A stretch of 37,281 nt of DNA from a virus. The notes below the pieces were generated by a model, which ran no database searches, was not told where the DNA came from, and saw only the letters and a program-made list of their open reading frames with translations. The stretch covers positions 1 to 37,281 of IMG/VR virus record IMGVR_UViG_3300047202_000046; one strand, given 5' to 3'. The position numbers were made by a program, and so were the translations under genes. Below, piece by piece: positions 6,888 through 14,450 of the stretch (position 1 is the first letter of the stretch; every line of letters starts with the position of its first letter).

Positions 6888-8389
6888 GCGATGCAACGCT
6901 TACCGTAAAGATTAGAGCAAACGATACGGCGTCAAAGACGCTGGAACAATTCAAAGCGCAACTTGAAAGCGTGCATACGACCGCGCGTAATCTCGGTGTC
7001 GGTATGCTCGCGATGGGTGGCGCGATTCTCGCGGGCTTTGGATTAGCGACGAAAGCGTACGCGGAAGAAGAAGCTGGCATAATGCGTCTCTCGACCGCGA
7101 TGCGTAATATGGGTTTATCGTACGACGATACTAAAGCCAGCCTCGAAGCTTGGATTGACGCCGAGCAACAAAAGACGGCTTTCGCAGACGACGAACAACG
7201 AGAATCGCTAGCAACGTTAATCTTAATGACGGGTAATCTCGCTTCCGCGCAAGACTATTTATCTCTTGCGATGGATATATCGGCGGGTACGGGTCGCGAT
7301 CTCGCTGGAGCAACGCAACTTATTCAATACGCTCTCGCGGGTAACTGGGGTATGTTAGAGCGTTATATACCCGCTCTAAAGGACGTACAGTCAGAAGAAG
7401 CAAAGTGGTATAAGCTTCGAGAGTTATTCACCGGACAAGCGCAAGTCTATGGCGCAACGCTCGCGGGTCAGATGCAGTTAATGAAGAATAACATCGAGGA
7501 TATTAAAGAGACTCTTGGCTCGACCGTCGCTGAAGCGTTACTACCGATGATACAAGGTATTAATAGTCTAACACAACAGATTAAGAACACTAATCCTGAG
7601 TTCTTAAAACTCGTTACGATGATCGGCGTTGGTGCGGGCGCGGGTTTAACATTAACTGGCGGACTCTTAATTCTAATATCGCAAATACCTGCTATTATAA
7701 CGGGTTTTCAAGCTATGCAAGGACTCGTTGTCGCGCTCGGCTTTAGCGTCAAAGTGTTAGCCGGAGAACTCGCGTTACTTACAGCGGGCTTCGCGATGAT
7801 AGGCTTCGGTATTTACGCCTTACAGAAGAACGCGGAGATTACAAAACTTAATACCGAGCTAACTAAAGGATACGAACTCGCATTAAAGGGTTATGACGCC
7901 GAATACGTCAAAGCGTTAGAGCATAAAGAAGCTATGGGATACGCGCTAAACGCGGAAACGAAAGCGTATATCGAGAGCGTTAAGGCGGTTAAAGCTTACT
8001 ACGACGCGATTAAAGCTCAAGCGAAAGCGCAAGAAGAAGCTAATCAGAAGTTACGAGAAGCGCTCGCGCTTATGAAGGAACAGAGTCGTCAACAAAATAT
8101 GTACAACTTAGGTATGGTTTATATGGGTTATTTGAATCCCGCTACCGGTGAGACGACGATGACGCCGGGACAAGCTAAAGAATTAGCAGATATGGTTAAA
8201 GGCGAACTACCTGGCTATCAACACGGTGGAGTAGTCGAACATACAGGACTCGCATACGTACATCAAGGCGAGACGGTATTACCACGTAACGCGAATCTTG
8301 TTATTGACTTGATACTTGATGGTGAAGTAATTAGTCGTAAAGTCGTAGACAATATAATGAACAAAGTAACTACACAAGGCGGTCGTTAA
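6884..8389 (+). CDS. Tape measure protein
   Basis: A 501-residue protein with an N-terminal amphipathic helix region (KIRANDTASKTLEQFKAQ), Ala/Gly-rich hydrophobic segments (residues ~40-60 and ~240-320) and long charged helices (residues ~330-410). The C-terminus (YQHGGVVEHTGLAYVHQGE then VLPRNA) is the usual tape measure ending. By the family rule of about 1.5 angstrom per residue the tail would be roughly 75 nm, short for a siphovirus. The start overlaps the end of the frameshifted chaperone and the stop overlaps the next ATG by one base. Confidence 0.9.
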   Translation: MSDATLTVKIRANDTASKTLEQFKAQLESVHTTARNLGVGMLAMGGAILAGFGLATKAYAEEEAGIMRLSTAMRNMGLSYDDTKASLEAWIDAEQQKTAFADDEQRESLATLILMTGNLASAQDYLSLAMDISAGTGRDLAGATQLIQYALAGNWGMLERYIPALKDVQSEEAKWYKLRELFTGQAQVYGATLAGQMQLMKNNIEDIKETLGSTVAEALLPMIQGINSLTQQIKNTNPEFLKLVTMIGVGAGAGLTLTGGLLILISQIPAIITGFQAMQGLVVALGFSVKVLAGELALLTAGFAMIGFGIYALQKNAEITKLNTELTKGYELALKGYDAEYVKALEHKEAMGYALNAETKAYIESVKAVKAYYDAIKAQAKAQEEANQKLREALALMKEQSRQQNMYNLGMVYMGYLNPATGETTMTPGQAKELADMVKGELPGYQHGGVVEHTGLAYVHQGETVLPRNANLVIDLILDGEVISRKVVDNIMNKVTTQGGR

Positions 8390-8787
8390 TGGATATATCA
8401 GGCGTATTTATCTTTAATAGCAAACCGCAAAACGGCGCAACGGCGAAGCTCTGGAAGTCTAGCGCGTTTCCGACGACGCCGCCAGCGCAAGACGACGACG
8501 AGCCAAACGTCTCGTATCAAGTCGGAAGCACTTTAACGACTAGCGTTCAATATGGAAGCGATGGCGCGTTTCGCTGGAATAGCGTCGCGAGCGATTCGTA
8601 CTACGTCTCGGTCGAATACGATAATCATCGCGCCTGGTTATTCGTTGGACACGTCGATGTAAGTCAAATATTAACAACGCAAGGCGATATGCTCATTAGA
8701 GGTTCTAGCGGACTCGAACGAAAAGCAAAGGGTACAGCCGATGGTCAGAAATTTCGTATGATAAGCGGCGTACCGACGTGGGGGTAA
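8389..8787 (+). CDS. Tail-tip/fibre-like protein, paralogue A
   Basis: A 132-residue protein with beta-rich N-terminus (GVFIFNSKPQNGATAKLW). Residues ~95-132 (ILTTQGDMLIRGSSGLERKAKG then GVPTWG) resemble a short motif common in phage fibre proteins (TTKGDLLV..., ending GxPxW). It is clearly homologous along its length to the N-terminal half of the next gene, so the pair arose by duplication. It directly follows the tape measure, in the distal-tail position. The receptor or partner is unknown. Confidence 0.72.
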   Translation: MDISGVFIFNSKPQNGATAKLWKSSAFPTTPPAQDDDEPNVSYQVGSTLTTSVQYGSDGAFRWNSVASDSYYVSVEYDNHRAWLFVGHVDVSQILTTQGDMLIRGSSGLERKAKGTADGQKFRMISGVPTWG

Positions 8788-8791
8788 AGAA

Positions 8792-9604
8792 ATGAGCGGA
8801 CAAGTAAACGGTACTTTTATCTATGACGGTCAACCGCGTAATGGCGCGACCGCGAAGTTATGGCAAGCGACAGGGTTCGGTTCTCCGCCAGCGTTTGACG
8901 CCGCCGAGCCGTCGGGCGGTTATCAGGTCGGTTCAACGCTTACGACCGGTACAGACTATGGCGGAGACGGTTCATATCGCTGGACTAGCGTACCAGACGG
9001 CGACTATTATGTCTCTTGCTATTATAATACGCATCGCGTCTGGCAACATTACCACGTCGAGGATATAGCGTCGATACTTACGACGCAAGGCGACTTACTC
9101 GTTCGCGGCGCGAGCGCGCCAGAGCGACTCGCGAAAGGTTCGGATGCTCAGGTCTTAACGATGGTTAGCGGTTCACCCGCGTGGGCGACGTTCTCTCCCG
9201 ACGGTTATGCGTCGTACGAGTATTTACAGAATAGTAACGATACGGAAAAGTCTACGGTAGCCGGGGGCTATACAAAAGTTAAAGAAATAAAATTTAATGA
9301 GACGTATAGTGGCGCGAACGGCGGTATGCGTATTAAGTTCGAATTGCACGCAAGCGGCGCGACTTCATACGGAAGAATTTATAAAAACGGCGTAGCAATT
9401 GGGGCGGAGCATTACACATCCTTGACGGATTATCAATTATATAGTGAAGACTTAGCTTTTGATTTAGTCGTAAACGATTTATTACAAATATATGCTTATA
9501 CGAGTAGCGGTAGTTATCCGACCTATATAAAGAACTTTCGTCTTTATTACGCCGCCGCGCTAACTGCTGGTTACGCAAGGTCGGTAACGAATCAAGATCC
9601 ATAA
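8792..9604 (+). CDS. Tail-tip/fibre-like protein, paralogue B with C-terminal extension
   Basis: A 270-residue protein. Residues 1-135 repeat the preceding gene: NGATAKLW, YQVGSTLTT, a YG-DG-RW strand, and ILTTQGDLLVRG ending in SPAW. Residues ~140-270 add a beta-sandwich-like domain (YTKVKEIKFNETYSGANGG, ATSYGRIYKNGVAIG) of the kind found in adhesion or carbohydrate-binding fibre tips. The added domain is slightly less CpG-rich than its surroundings. It is probably a minor tail or receptor-contact protein. Confidence 0.72.
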   Translation: MSGQVNGTFIYDGQPRNGATAKLWQATGFGSPPAFDAAEPSGGYQVGSTLTTGTDYGGDGSYRWTSVPDGDYYVSCYYNTHRVWQHYHVEDIASILTTQGDLLVRGASAPERLAKGSDAQVLTMVSGSPAWATFSPDGYASYEYLQNSNDTEKSTVAGGYTKVKEIKFNETYSGANGGMRIKFELHASGATSYGRIYKNGVAIGAEHYTSLTDYQLYSEDLAFDLVVNDLLQIYAYTSSGSYPTYIKNFRLYYAAALTAGYARSVTNQDP

Positions 9605-9617
9605 AGCGAGATAAATA

Positions 9618-9947
9618 ATGAAGAAGACTTATAGATTACCAATTTACGGCAAGTTACTTTCGAAGAAACCGCCAAGAGGCGATAATAATAAACCCGTTCA
9701 ACCAATCTCACTTTTCGACTTACCCGACCCACCACAAGCCGTTAAAGATGGTAAGTTTACCGATATACCTATTCTTTATAACTTTGACAAAGATTGGTGC
9801 GACGTTGAGGTTGACGCTAATTTAACAGTCCACGACTGGCTTACGAAGTGCTTAACAGTACAAGAGGGTAAGCCGAGCGCGCTTGCTGTCCTCATTGAAA
9901 GCAAAAAGTTAATACTAGATAAGTCGGCTTGTAAAGATGAGATTTGA
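9618..9947 (+). CDS. Small tail-region protein of unknown function
   Basis: A 109-residue protein (MKKTYRLPIYGKLL start; contains ISLFDLPDPPQAVKDGKF and VHDWLTKCLTV). No family recognised. It overlaps the start of the tail hub gene by 11 nt, so it is translated together with tail genes and is probably structural or an assembly factor. Confidence 0.6.
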   Translation: MKKTYRLPIYGKLLSKKPPRGDNNKPVQPISLFDLPDPPQAVKDGKFTDIPILYNFDKDWCDVEVDANLTVHDWLTKCLTVQEGKPSALAVLIESKKLILDKSACKDEI

Positions 9948-11049
9948 AGTAACTATAAATAACTCGATAATGAAAGTCGTCGAGAACTCGCTTACTCTCT
10001 CGTCGAATATATCGGAACGCGCGTCGACGGCTAGCGTAACGCTAGAAGGCGAGCAGTACAATGAAACACCGTCTCTCGCTATCGCGCTTATACCTGCTCT
10101 CGGCGGATATACGCGTATAAATACTGAAGACGAAATTAAGATAAATAGAGGCGCCGCGCCCTTCGTTAATTGCGCGATTACGCCTTCACCGGCGTATCAA
10201 GGGAGTAGTACGTATCTTAATAAATACTTTAGCGGTTATATACGTATTCTCGACCGGAGAATAGACGGCTTGAGACGGAACTATCGTTGCACGTGCCAGG
10301 ATTATAGCGGTCATTGTGCGAGTATACTCGTTAATAAGACGTATACGAGTAAGACGGAAGCATATATGCTTAACGACTTATTTACAACTTACTGGTCGGA
10401 GATAAACGCAACGACGTACGTAAGCGGAAGTACGACTATCGCTTCAATCGACTTTACGAATATCTATCTCGACGAAGCGATAAATAAACTAGCTGATCTA
10501 TGTACAAAAGAATGGCGTATTGACTACGACAAATACCTACACTACTTCGTACCGAATACGACTGATGCTCCGTTTACGTTAAGCGACCAACCGACGTCCT
10601 CGCAATTGATCGGTCATAAGATAAACGAATACGCGGAAGATACATCGAGACTTATGAATCGCGTTCTCGTAGTCGGTAACGGCGTAAGCGTTACGCGTAT
10701 CGATTCCGCGTCGTACACAAAGTACGGTAAATATTTCGATGGTAAGCTTATCGATTATGCAATTAATACTACGGCGTGGGCAAATCTAGCCGGAGACGCA
10801 GAACTCGCGAAGTACGCTAACGCGCTTATACGCGGTCGTGCGACGCTATGGCAAGAGGGACTCGTAGTCGGTCAGAAAGTACATATTACGAATCGTCAAT
10901 ATAATCTCGACGACTATTATTTAATACGTACGCTCGCTTTACGCGTAGTCGGCGGATTACAAGAAGAAGTCGTTATCGACTTTGGCGACTACGCTCGCGA
11001 TCTCGTTAAACTTCTCGTCGCTATTACTAAGTTGGAGCAGACAATATGA
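9937..11049 (+). CDS. Tail hub / baseplate-like protein
   Basis: A 370-residue protein with the look of tail hub proteins (gp27-like / late-control family): an N-terminal strand segment (TINNSIMKVVENSLTLSS then RASTASVTLEG), a phrase describing a tilted barrel (FSGYIRILDRRI), and a C-terminal segment with GRATLWQEGLVVGQKVHITN and YLIRTLALRV. It lies after the tape measure and fibre-like genes. It contains an unusual number of Cys in one stretch (RCTCQDYSGHC). The stop overlaps the next start (ATGA). Confidence 0.65.
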   Translation: MRFEVTINNSIMKVVENSLTLSSNISERASTASVTLEGEQYNETPSLAIALIPALGGYTRINTEDEIKINRGAAPFVNCAITPSPAYQGSSTYLNKYFSGYIRILDRRIDGLRRNYRCTCQDYSGHCASILVNKTYTSKTEAYMLNDLFTTYWSEINATTYVSGSTTIASIDFTNIYLDEAINKLADLCTKEWRIDYDKYLHYFVPNTTDAPFTLSDQPTSSQLIGHKINEYAEDTSRLMNRVLVVGNGVSVTRIDSASYTKYGKYFDGKLIDYAINTTAWANLAGDAELAKYANALIRGRATLWQEGLVVGQKVHITNRQYNLDDYYLIRTLALRVVGGLQEEVVIDFGDYARDLVKLLVAITKLEQTI

Positions 11050-11558
11050 TAAGAGAAATTTCGTTAAGTGAGGCGAGACGCGGCGATATTCTCGTACATA
11101 AAGGCGAGGGTATCGTCTTCGAAATACTCTCGCGCTTCTTACGATTATTTGAATCGTGGTGGGATAGATGGGGCTGGCATATGTCGTTCGTCGTTTTGCG
11201 CGTAATGAATCAGCTTACGATCGCCGAAGCGAGAGAACTATTCACCGGATGTCGAGAGATTACTACGCAGACGAGTAATATACGATGCTATCGTTATTTC
11301 GACGAAGTACCAGACTTAGAAGCAACGAGCGTTTATTTAACGAATAGTATGGGAAAGCGTTACGACGTAGCCGTTTACTTCTTTACGATGATTCAATATC
11401 TCGTCTTACACTTTCGAAATAAGTCGTTACCGCGAATACTCGACGACCGCTATACGTGCTGGGAGTTAGTCTTCGATTACTGTACAGAGATGGGTAAGCC
11501 TATAACGACTATACGCAAGTATCCGATTCTAACCGACTTCTTAAAAGAGATTAAATGA
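11046..11558 (+). CDS. Permuted NlpC/P60-like (YiiX/papain-fold) protein, lysis or tail hydrolase candidate
   Basis: A 170-residue protein. The order GDILV (residues 13-17), then WHMSFVV with His45, then YTCWELV with Cys138, matches the permuted papain-like fold (YiiX/LRAT group) in which His precedes the catalytic Cys. Related proteins cleave peptidoglycan amide bonds or acyl links. It lies between tail hub and holin candidate, so it could be the endolysin or a tail-tip hydrolase. No other lysin is obvious in the genome. There is no signal peptide. The family call rests on three motifs. Confidence 0.55.
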   Translation: MIREISLSEARRGDILVHKGEGIVFEILSRFLRLFESWWDRWGWHMSFVVLRVMNQLTIAEARELFTGCREITTQTSNIRCYRYFDEVPDLEATSVYLTNSMGKRYDVAVYFFTMIQYLVLHFRNKSLPRILDDRYTCWELVFDYCTEMGKPITTIRKYPILTDFLKEIK

Positions 11559-12331
11559 ATAAATTATTTAATCATACGAGCGAGGATATGCGAGAACTCG
11601 AAAGCGGAAGCGTTAATCTCGTAATTACGTCTCCACCGTATAACGTAGGTAAAGAATATGAGACGACGCAAGAAATATACGACTACTTATCGTTTCTTCG
11701 TCGCGTTTGGAGTGAGTGTTATCGCGTACTCGCTTCCGATGGTCGAATCTGTGTTAACGTAGCAAATACTTTTCGACGTCCGTACGTATCATTATCAACA
11801 TACGTAGCAAAGGCGTTAAACGATACTGGCTTTCATATGCGAGGTGAGATAATCTGGAATAAGGGAGCGAGTGTCGGAGTCTCGACCGCGTGGGGAAGTT
11901 GGCTATCGGCAAGTAATCCGACTTTACGCGACGTTCACGAATATATACTAATATTCTCAAAGGAAACGTATAATCGTCAAAGAAAAGGCGAATCGACAAT
12001 TACGCGAGACGAATTTCTCGAATATACGAAAAGTATCTGGACATTCAGCGCGGAATCAGCGAAACGTATCGGGCATCCCGCACCATTCCCGATTGAGTTA
12101 CCTCGTCGTTTAATTCAATTATATAGTTATAAAGACGATTTAATACTTGACCCGTTTCTCGGTAGTGGTACGACGGCTCTCGCGTGTTTACTAACTAATA
12201 GACAGTACGTCGGTTATGATACAAGTGCTGAATATCTCGAATTAGCAAAACGACGTATAAAACAACTACTCGACGAACGAGATAGCGCCTTTTCGCGTCC
12301 TAGCAAGCCGAGTAATACTTCTACGGAGTAG
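11555..12331 (+). CDS. DNA methyltransferase, N4-cytosine/N6-adenine beta class
   Basis: A 258-residue AdoMet-dependent DNA methyltransferase. Motif IV is TSPPY (residues 25-29), typical of N4-cytosine enzymes but also found in some N6-adenine enzymes. The FxGxG motif I appears late as DPFLGSGTTALAC, giving the beta (circularly permuted) order. IWNKGASV and GHPAPFPIELPRRLI are further conserved segments. No restriction partner is present, so it is an orphan that probably protects phage DNA. Its place inside the lysis block, ATGA-coupled to the hydrolase gene, suggests late expression. The target sequence cannot be read. Confidence 0.88.
   Translation: MNKLFNHTSEDMRELESGSVNLVITSPPYNVGKEYETTQEIYDYLSFLRRVWSECYRVLASDGRICVNVANTFRRPYVSLSTYVAKALNDTGFHMRGEIIWNKGASVGVSTAWGSWLSASNPTLRDVHEYILIFSKETYNRQRKGESTITRDEFLEYTKSIWTFSAESAKRIGHPAPFPIELPRRLIQLYSYKDDLILDPFLGSGTTALACLLTNRQYVGYDTSAEYLELAKRRIKQLLDERDSAFSRPSKPSNTSTE
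12285..12308 (+). repeat. Copy 2 of the GCGCCTTTTCG..TCCTAGCAAG element
   Basis: GCGCCTTTTCG-CG-TCCTAGCAAG lies within the last codons of the methyltransferase gene. It is one base different over 20 positions from the copy after the integrase gene (16342-16361). It encodes part of the Ser/Pro-rich C-terminus, which may therefore be an addition. Confidence 0.55.
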
Positions 12332-12338
12332 CGAACCA

Positions 12339-12671
12339 ATGGAAAACGAAGAACTCAAACAGATAATAAAAGAAGCGCTCGCACCTATTAACGATCGTCT
12401 CGATTCGGTCGATGGAAGTCTCGACGACTTTAATACGACGCTTAATAATCATATGGTAAGCTACAACGACCGACTCGCAACCGTACGTACGGACTTCGTG
12501 AAGCTCAAGCAGATCGTCTCTGTAAGTATACGCAATTTGACTCGTATGTTTAACTGGGGCTTCGGAGTCGTTATCGCGCTTCTCGTCGTATTACTCGGTA
12601 CGCTTGGCGCGGTAGCTGTAATGCTCCTTCAAAAACTACTCGATATGATGTCGAGCGGAGTAACACCCTAA
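12339..12671 (+). CDS. XhlA-like holin or holin-associated membrane protein
   Basis: A 110-residue protein with an N-terminal coiled coil (residues ~1-65, LKQIIKEALAPINDRLDSVDG onward) and one C-terminal transmembrane helix (GFGVVIALLVVLLGTLGAVAVMLL, residues ~73-97). This coiled coil-plus-single-helix layout is that of haemolysin XhlA-type proteins, which pair with holins in Bacillus phages. It follows the hydrolase and methyltransferase genes, the expected lysis position. Confidence 0.6.
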   Translation: MENEELKQIIKEALAPINDRLDSVDGSLDDFNTTLNNHMVSYNDRLATVRTDFVKLKQIVSVSIRNLTRMFNWGFGVVIALLVVLLGTLGAVAVMLLQKLLDMMSSGVTP

Positions 12672-12685
12672 AGGGGGAAAGAGAA

Positions 12686-12952
12686 ATGCCGTATATTAAA
12701 CCAGAAGCGAGAGAGAAATATGATAAGCTCATTAAGACGTTAGCACAAGAATTAACGCGTCCGGTCGGGGGAGTCGTTGACGGCGAAGTTAATTACGTTA
12801 TCTCTCGTCTTATTAATTTATCGTACGAGCGTCGATATGCCTCGTTAAATCGTGCTATTGGCGTTCTTGAATGTATAAAGCAAGAATACTATCGTCGCGT
12901 CGTTGCACCATATGAAGATGAAAAGATTAAAGAGAACGGAGACGTGTATTAG
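12686..12952 (+). CDS. DUF6899-like small protein
   Basis: An 88-residue protein with conserved phrases MPYIKPEAR, GEVNYVISRL, GVLECIKQEYYRR and APYEDEKIKENGDVY, which I recognise as a widespread phage/bacterial family of unknown function (DUF6899 as I recall it). Strong ribosome site GGGGGAAAGAG. The stop TAG overlaps the GTG start of the next gene by one base. Confidence 0.75.
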   Translation: MPYIKPEAREKYDKLIKTLAQELTRPVGGVVDGEVNYVISRLINLSYERRYASLNRAIGVLECIKQEYYRRVVAPYEDEKIKENGDVY

Positions 12953-13155
12953 TGACAAGTACGAATATGCGTAGTTTCGTTAAGGCTTTAACTTGGCGCG
13001 TAAGCTCGACATTCTTAACAATAAGCTTCGTCTATCTTATTACGTACCGCGTTAGTATTACGCTTTGTCTCCTAGCTTTCGATTGTTCGGTATTAACGCT
13101 TTGGTATTATCTTCACGAACGCTTATGGAAGCGTAGTAAGTGGGGTAAGTATTAA
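12952..13155 (+). CDS. DUF2061-like small membrane protein
   Basis: A 67-residue protein starting at GTG (TAGTG overlap). It has the signature KALTWRVSSTFLT, a hydrophobic core with two short membrane segments, and the ending YYLHERLWKRSKWG, which match the DUF2061 family of small inner-membrane proteins. Function unknown; in a phage it might affect the envelope or lysis. Confident of the family, not of any role. Confidence 0.72.
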   Translation: MTSTNMRSFVKALTWRVSSTFLTISFVYLITYRVSITLCLLAFDCSVLTLWYYLHERLWKRSKWGKY

Positions 13156-13551
13156 GTGAAAGTCTATCTCGCTGGCGGTATGAAGACGAACTGGCGTAAA
13201 GTTGTTAAAGACATTCTCGGCGAAGAATGTTGTCTCGACCCTTGCGACCACGATTTACGGACGCCTAAACTATTCACCGGAGCAGACCTTTATCTCGTAC
13301 GAATCTCGACAATCGTACTCGGTTACTGCGAACACGATAATCCGTCAGCGCTAGGTTTAACTGCCGAGCTTGCTTATGGCAAAGCGCTCGATAAGCTAAC
13401 GATTCTCGTTGACGAACGAACGCCGATAGAGCCTAGCGATAGTCCGTTTATTCGTCACTTCGCTTTCGTTCATTCGTTCGTCGATATTGAATTAACAACG
13501 CTTGACGAGGCAATCGAATTCTTACTCTGTCTTAAGAGGGCGTGTAAATAA
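13156..13551 (+). CDS. Nucleoside 2-deoxyribosyltransferase-like protein
   Basis: A 131-residue protein with GTG start. MKVYLAGGM at the N-terminus, an Asp in the LDPCDHD segment, and GLTAELAYGKA with the likely nucleophilic Glu match nucleoside 2-deoxyribosyltransferases, which exchange bases on deoxynucleosides. Related phage proteins are also described as hydrolases of modified nucleotides. It may serve nucleotide salvage or recycling of host DNA. It ends the lysis-side operon; a terminator follows. Confidence 0.72.
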   Translation: MKVYLAGGMKTNWRKVVKDILGEECCLDPCDHDLRTPKLFTGADLYLVRISTIVLGYCEHDNPSALGLTAELAYGKALDKLTILVDERTPIEPSDSPFIRHFAFVHSFVDIELTTLDEAIEFLLCLKRACK

Positions 13552-13576
13552 GCGTCAATCTCGTTAGACTTGTAGC
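13552..13576 (+). promoter_or_regulatory. Bipartite site, copy 1 (plus orientation)
   Basis: GCGTCAATCT, nine bases, TGTAGC. The same two boxes with identical spacing occur inverted at 13623-13647 and direct at 29911-29935 (there with TGTCGC). All three copies are outside genes. The box starts are 19 bp apart, close to two helical turns, which suits a protein contacting one face of DNA. Confidence 0.6.
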
Positions 13577-13582
13577 ATAGAG

Positions 13583-13612
13583 GCGAAGCGTTTAGCTTCG
13601 CTTTCTTTGTTT
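13583..13612 (+). terminator. Intrinsic terminator
   Basis: GCGAAGC, loop GTTTA, GCTTCGC (13583-13601), followed by TTTCTTTGTTT. It lies 31 nt after the last gene of the tail/lysis block and would end the late transcript. It sits between two facing copies of the bipartite site. Confidence 0.8.
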
Positions 13613-13622
13613 CTACGGATAG

Positions 13623-13647
13623 GCGACAGTCCTGATAAGATTGACGC
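13623..13647 (-). promoter_or_regulatory. Bipartite site, copy 2 (inverted)
   Basis: Read on the minus strand: GCGTCAATCT, nine bases, TGTCGC. Its first box is the exact reverse complement of 13552-13561, so copies 1 and 2 form a 10-bp inverted repeat around the terminator. The variable part contains CCTGATAAGA, which also occurs in the tRNA anticodon arm. Confidence 0.6.
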
Positions 13648-13668
13648 ATAATTATCCGCTATAATATT
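13641..13668 (+). promoter_or_regulatory. Promoter-like region upstream of the HTH gene
   Basis: A perfect TATAAT (13660-13665) follows a TTGACG (13641-13646), but only 13 bp separate them, shorter than a standard spacer. The TTGACG overlaps the inverted bipartite site, so a protein bound there could block or replace -35 contacts. It would drive the genes from 13776. Confidence 0.4.
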
Positions 13669-13775
13669 TGCTTTACGGTGCTTGTCGGGGCAATAAAAGG
13701 CGTAGTTAATCACGACTAGACAAGCGCGTCGGATTACTTTATTATCAATAGAAGTATGATAAAAGGAGTGCGTAA

Positions 13776-14210
13776 ATGAAGCGCGTTATATTCGACGAGA
13801 CAATCGTTAAGCATTTTATCTTAGCTGGTAAGAACGACCACGAGATCGCGACTGAGCTTAAAGTATCTCACGACCGGATATATCGCTTTCGACGTAAGCT
13901 TGAGCGACGCGGAGAGATTCCGGCGCGAGACGGCGCACGCGTTACGAAGACCAACTATGTAGGCGCACGCTTTCCGATACCGTCTAAAGAGCCAACGAGA
14001 TTAAAGCCTCACGAAGTCGATGCAATTTATAATCTACTTAACGCCGCGCAACGTGTTGACGCTTTAGAGCTTGAGAACAGTAACTTACGTAAAGAGCTAG
14101 GCGTACTAAAAGAGCGCTACGCTTCACTCGAACTACGCTATAACGATATTAATAAACGTTATCAATACGAGATAACGACACGCAAGAATCCACCAGTAGA
14201 TAACGACTAA
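13776..14210 (+). CDS. HTH DNA-binding protein with coiled-coil tail
   Basis: A 144-residue protein. Residues ~10-45 (KNDHEIATELKVSHDRIYRFRRKLERR) form a helix-turn-helix of the small-terminase/transposase-like type. Residues ~85-130 are a heptad-rich coiled coil for oligomerisation (LELENSNLRKELGVLKERY). It heads a new transcription unit after the terminator and promoter-like region, so it may be the phage regulator. There is no LexA-type protease domain and no similarity to cI-type repressors. Ribosome site AAAGGAG. Confidence 0.68.
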   Translation: MKRVIFDETIVKHFILAGKNDHEIATELKVSHDRIYRFRRKLERRGEIPARDGARVTKTNYVGARFPIPSKEPTRLKPHEVDAIYNLLNAAQRVDALELENSNLRKELGVLKERYASLELRYNDINKRYQYEITTRKNPPVDND

Positions 14211-14224
14211 TCGGAGGTGTTATA

Positions 14225-14371
14225 ATGTTTACCGGATGGTTTCTCTTTTATCTATTTATAGGAATACTTTTACTTGCTTACTGGATATTCTTACTTGTTA
14301 CGATTATTGATATACGAAGCTATCTTAAATTACTCGTTAAGCTCGAACGAGAGCGTATAAGCAAAAACTAA
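14225..14371 (+). CDS. Small membrane protein
   Basis: A 48-residue open frame with ATG at 14225 and ribosome site CGGAGG 6 nt upstream. Residues ~4-32 are strongly hydrophobic (WFLFYLFIGILLLAYWIFLL), followed by a basic tail (KLERERISKN). It lies 14 nt after the HTH gene and ends 4 nt before the tRNA. Function unknown; an envelope or exclusion role is possible. Confidence 0.6.
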   Translation: MFTGWFLFYLFIGILLLAYWIFLLVTIIDIRSYLKLLVKLERERISKN

Positions 14372-14375
14372 TAAC

Positions 14376-14450
14376 GGGTCGTTAGCTCAGTTCGGTTAGA
14401 GCACTATCCTGATAAGATAGGGGTCGATAGTTCGAATCTATCACGACCCA
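14376..14450 (+). tRNA. tRNA-Ile (anticodon GAT)
   Basis: A full cloverleaf: 7-bp acceptor stem GGGTCGT/ACGACCC, D-arm GCTC/GAGC, anticodon stem CTATC/GATAG with loop CTGATAA (anticodon GAT), variable GGGTC, T-arm GATAG/CTATC with TTCGAAT loop, discriminator A. All stems pair perfectly. The 3' CCA is not encoded. It would read ATC and ATT codons; the phage also uses ATA heavily, which this tRNA should not decode. Confidence 0.95.

Noticed and set aside
8823-9068. Overlapping + strand frame inside the second fibre-like gene
   Set aside because: No ribosome site, Arg-rich out-of-frame composition; a shadow of the real gene.
13641-13665. TTGACG and TATAAT as a standard sigma-70 promoter
   Set aside because: The boxes are good but only 13 bp apart; kept as promoter-like, not as a standard promoter.
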